DNA of 7,340 nt from DATLBY01 sp035526665. GTDB lineage: Bacteria > Acidobacteriota > Terriglobia > Bryobacterales > Bryobacteraceae. The translations under genes and the position numbers were made by a program. Positions 5,585-7,340 of the stretch are shown here, piece by piece (position 1 is the stretch's first letter; each line of letters opens with the position of its first letter). Below the pieces are notes generated by a model. The model made no database searches. It saw nothing but the letters and a program-made list of their open reading frames with translations, and was not told the DNA's origin. The stretch spans positions 1-7,340 of the forward strand of contig DATLBY010000214.1 of assembly GCA_035526665.1 (NCBI GenBank), given 5' to 3'.

Positions 5585-6985
5585 ATGGAAAAACCGGAAT
5601 TCGACGCGTTTCTAAAAAAATATCCGCATCCGCACCGGACCTTCTTCGATCGTCCGCACTTCACGCGGCGGCACTTGTTCGAGGTTGTGGGCGCGGGGAT
5701 AACCGGAGCGACGCTGGTGGGGCGCGCCACCGCGGCCGAGGTGTCGGCACAAGCGTCGGTAACCACCATCAACCAGGCAAAAAACGTCATCTTTATTCTG
5801 CTCGCAGGCGCTCCCAGCCACACAGACACCTTCGATCTCAAGATGGTCAACGGAATTACTCCCGCGGACTTCAACCCGGCGGAGGTCTCCGGTCTCCAGT
5901 GGCCGACGGGCCTGCTGCCCAAGCTGGCTGGCAAGCTTCCCGATATCGCCATCGTCCGATCCATGCGCGCGTGGGCTTTGGTTCACAACCTGGCGCAGAC
6001 CTGGACGCAGATTGGCCGCAATCCCGCCGCTGCCCTGGGGGACATCGCGCCCAACATCGGTAGTATTGTGGCTATTGAAAAACAGGCGGAGCGCACGCCG
6101 GGCCAGGCCTTCCCTACTTTCCTGGCTCTCAATTCTCCGCAAGGGGTGGGCCCTGGATACCTGCCGTCCACTTATGCGCCCTTCAAGACCCTGCCCGCGG
6201 CCAACGGGCTGGCGAACACGACGAATCCGGATGGAGCTGTCCGGCTGGATGGCCGTTATAGCCTGCTGCACTCGCTGGACGATCCGCTGCGCGTGAACTC
6301 CCCGTTAGGCCGGCCGCTGCAGGATATGGACGATTTCTACAAAGCGGCCAAGCAGATGACTTACAATCCCGCCGTGGACAAAGCGTTTAAGTTTACGGCC
6401 GCCGAGAGCGCGCGCTATGGGAGCTCGCCCCTGGGGAATGCCTGCCTGGTCGCCAAACAGGTGCTGGACGCCAATCAAGGCACGCGCTTCATTCAGATCA
6501 CCGCCGGTGGTTGGGACATGCACCAGGATATTTATGACAAGGTGAGAAATCCCCGAGGAAATCTGTATGTGCTCGGCGGGCAGATGGACGCGGCTGTCGC
6601 CTCGTTGCTCGATGATTTAAAATCCAGCGGATTGCTCGCCGGCACGATGGTTGTGATGGTGGGAGAATTCGGCCGGACCGTGGGCGGACTCTCGGCCCAG
6701 AACGGCCGTGATCATTACCTGCAGCAGTTCTGCATGTTCGCCGGCGCCGGGATCCGGGGCGGACGCGCCATCGGATCCACCGACGCCCGCGGCGCTTTCA
6801 CCGCGGACCCCGGCTGGTCGCAAAAGCGCGATATTCGTCCCGAGGACGTGGAGGCCACCATCTACTCGGCACTGGGAATCAATTGGACCAATATCCGTTA
6901 TGACGATCCGTTCCACCGCGGATTCGAATACGTTCCCGGGGGCTCGGAGGGCGTCTACTCTCCCATCCAGGAGCTCTGGTCATAA
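5585..6985 (+). CDS. DUF1501 protein with twin-arginine signal
   Basis: This 466-residue protein belongs to DUF1501 (PF07394), a family related to the alkaline phosphatase/sulfatase fold and of unknown reaction. The N-terminus has a twin-arginine export motif, TRRHLF (residues 27-32, R28-R29), followed by a hydrophobic segment (33-44) and an Ala-rich cleavage region near 48-51, so the protein is probably exported folded through Tat. Family landmarks are VIFILLAGAPSHTDTFDLK (68-86), IVRSM (123-127), ITAGGWDMHQD (305-315), VVMVGEFGRT (356-365) and NGRDHY (373-378). I chose ATG 5585 over an in-frame upstream start at 5534 because GAGG (5575-5578) lies 6 bases before it and because 5534 would overlap the preceding gene. 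The 8-base gap to the DUF1549/DUF1553 gene suggests one transcript; the two families are frequently paired in genomes and may act together at the envelope. The precise substrate cannot be read from the sequence. Confidence 0.92.
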   Translation: MEKPEFDAFLKKYPHPHRTFFDRPHFTRRHLFEVVGAGITGATLVGRATAAEVSAQASVTTINQAKNVIFILLAGAPSHTDTFDLKMVNGITPADFNPAEVSGLQWPTGLLPKLAGKLPDIAIVRSMRAWALVHNLAQTWTQIGRNPAAALGDIAPNIGSIVAIEKQAERTPGQAFPTFLALNSPQGVGPGYLPSTYAPFKTLPAANGLANTTNPDGAVRLDGRYSLLHSLDDPLRVNSPLGRPLQDMDDFYKAAKQMTYNPAVDKAFKFTAAESARYGSSPLGNACLVAKQVLDANQGTRFIQITAGGWDMHQDIYDKVRNPRGNLYVLGGQMDAAVASLLDDLKSSGLLAGTMVVMVGEFGRTVGGLSAQNGRDHYLQQFCMFAGAGIRGGRAIGSTDARGAFTADPGWSQKRDIRPEDVEATIYSALGINWTNIRYDDPFHRGFEYVPGGSEGVYSPIQELWS

Positions 6986-7016
6986 CGCGCTTCGGCCGTC
7001 TGATTAAATAGTCGGT

Positions 7017-7340
7017 GTGAAAATCACCGCCATTGAAACCTATATCGCCGGGAATCCCTGGAAGAACTGGCTCTTCGCCAAGGTCATCACCGACGAGGGA
7101 ATCTACGGGATCGGCGAAGGCACGGTCAACTTCTTTGCCAGGACGGTCGAGACCGCCATTCACGAATTAAAGCCTCTCATCCTGGGAATGGACCCGTTTC
7201 AGGTGGAGATGATCACGCAGAAACTGGTTCGCGATGTCTACACCGACGGCGCGCAGATTCAGATGTCCGCCATCGCGGCGATTGAAATCGCGTGTTGGGA
7301 CATCATCGGCAAGGCTTGTAATCAGCCGGTGTACAACCTC
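7017..7340 (+). CDS. Mandelate racemase/muconate lactonizing enzyme family protein (N-terminal part)
   Basis: The frame opens with GTG at 7017 and stays open to the window edge, giving 108 residues. It reads MKITAIETYIAGNP, then WLFAKVITDEGIYGIGEG, LKPLILGMDPFQVEMI, and MSAIAAIEIACWDIIGKACNQPVYNL. This is the N-terminal capping domain of the enolase superfamily MR/MLE type, where it forms the lid over a metal-dependent beta-barrel that abstracts the proton alpha to a carboxylate. The barrel with the Lys/His acid-base residues and the Mg2+ ligands lies beyond the window, so dehydratase, racemase or cycloisomerase cannot be told apart; the N-terminus resembles sugar-acid dehydratases such as galactonate dehydratase. 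An in-frame TAA at 7005-7007 makes this GTG the first possible start. Its Shine-Dalgarno is weak. It lies 31 bases after the DUF1501 stop and is probably co-transcribed. Confidence 0.88.
   Translation, partial: MKITAIETYIAGNPWKNWLFAKVITDEGIYGIGEGTVNFFARTVETAIHELKPLILGMDPFQVEMITQKLVRDVYTDGAQIQMSAIAAIEIACWDIIGKACNQPVYNL

Overview
The window is GC-rich and almost fully coding. It most likely comes from an acidobacterium of the Solibacter/Bryobacter group. The main reason is the minus-strand gene at 1560-3398: its C-terminal part has the pattern of the 'Solibacter uncharacterised C-terminal domain' (TIGR03437), a family concentrated in that group. A gene pair encoding a DUF1549/DUF1553 cytochrome-like protein and a DUF1501 protein, common in Planctomycetes, Verrucomicrobia and Acidobacteria, fits this. 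The assignment rests on remembered family patterns, not on a search.

Layout. (1) Positions 1-762, plus strand: the last codons of a probable sensor histidine kinase overlap by ATGA with a complete KdpE-like OmpR-family response regulator. This is the end of a two-component operon. (2) Positions 812-1501, minus strand: a type II toxin-antitoxin module, toxin first. The HTH antitoxin is intact. The RelE/HigB-like toxin is broken near its N-terminus by what looks like one extra unit of a GGAA tetranucleotide repeat. Restoring three units instead of four rejoins a full-length toxin of about 123 residues. A GCAC-TAG-GTGC palindrome abuts a TATAAAAT box just upstream. (3) Positions 1560-3398, minus strand: a probably secreted 612-residue protein with three divergent internal repeats followed by the TIGR03437 domain. 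(4) Positions 3399-3554: a divergent intergenic region containing two perfect palindromes and a hairpin that would cover the ribosome binding site of the next gene. (5) Positions 3555-7340, plus strand: a probable operon of a DUF1549/DUF1553 protein with one CXXCH haem motif, a Tat-exported DUF1501 protein, and the first 108 codons of a mandelate racemase/muconate lactonizing (enolase superfamily) enzyme that runs off the window.

How the parts work together. The plus-strand genes at the right look like an envelope-located pair of unknown biochemical function linked to sugar-acid or similar catabolism through the enolase-superfamily enzyme. The left part is a potassium/osmotic-type signalling pair. 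The most concrete oddity is the repeat-associated frameshift in the toxin gene beside an intact antitoxin. I see no CRISPR array, tRNA, rRNA, insertion sequence or clear intrinsic terminator.
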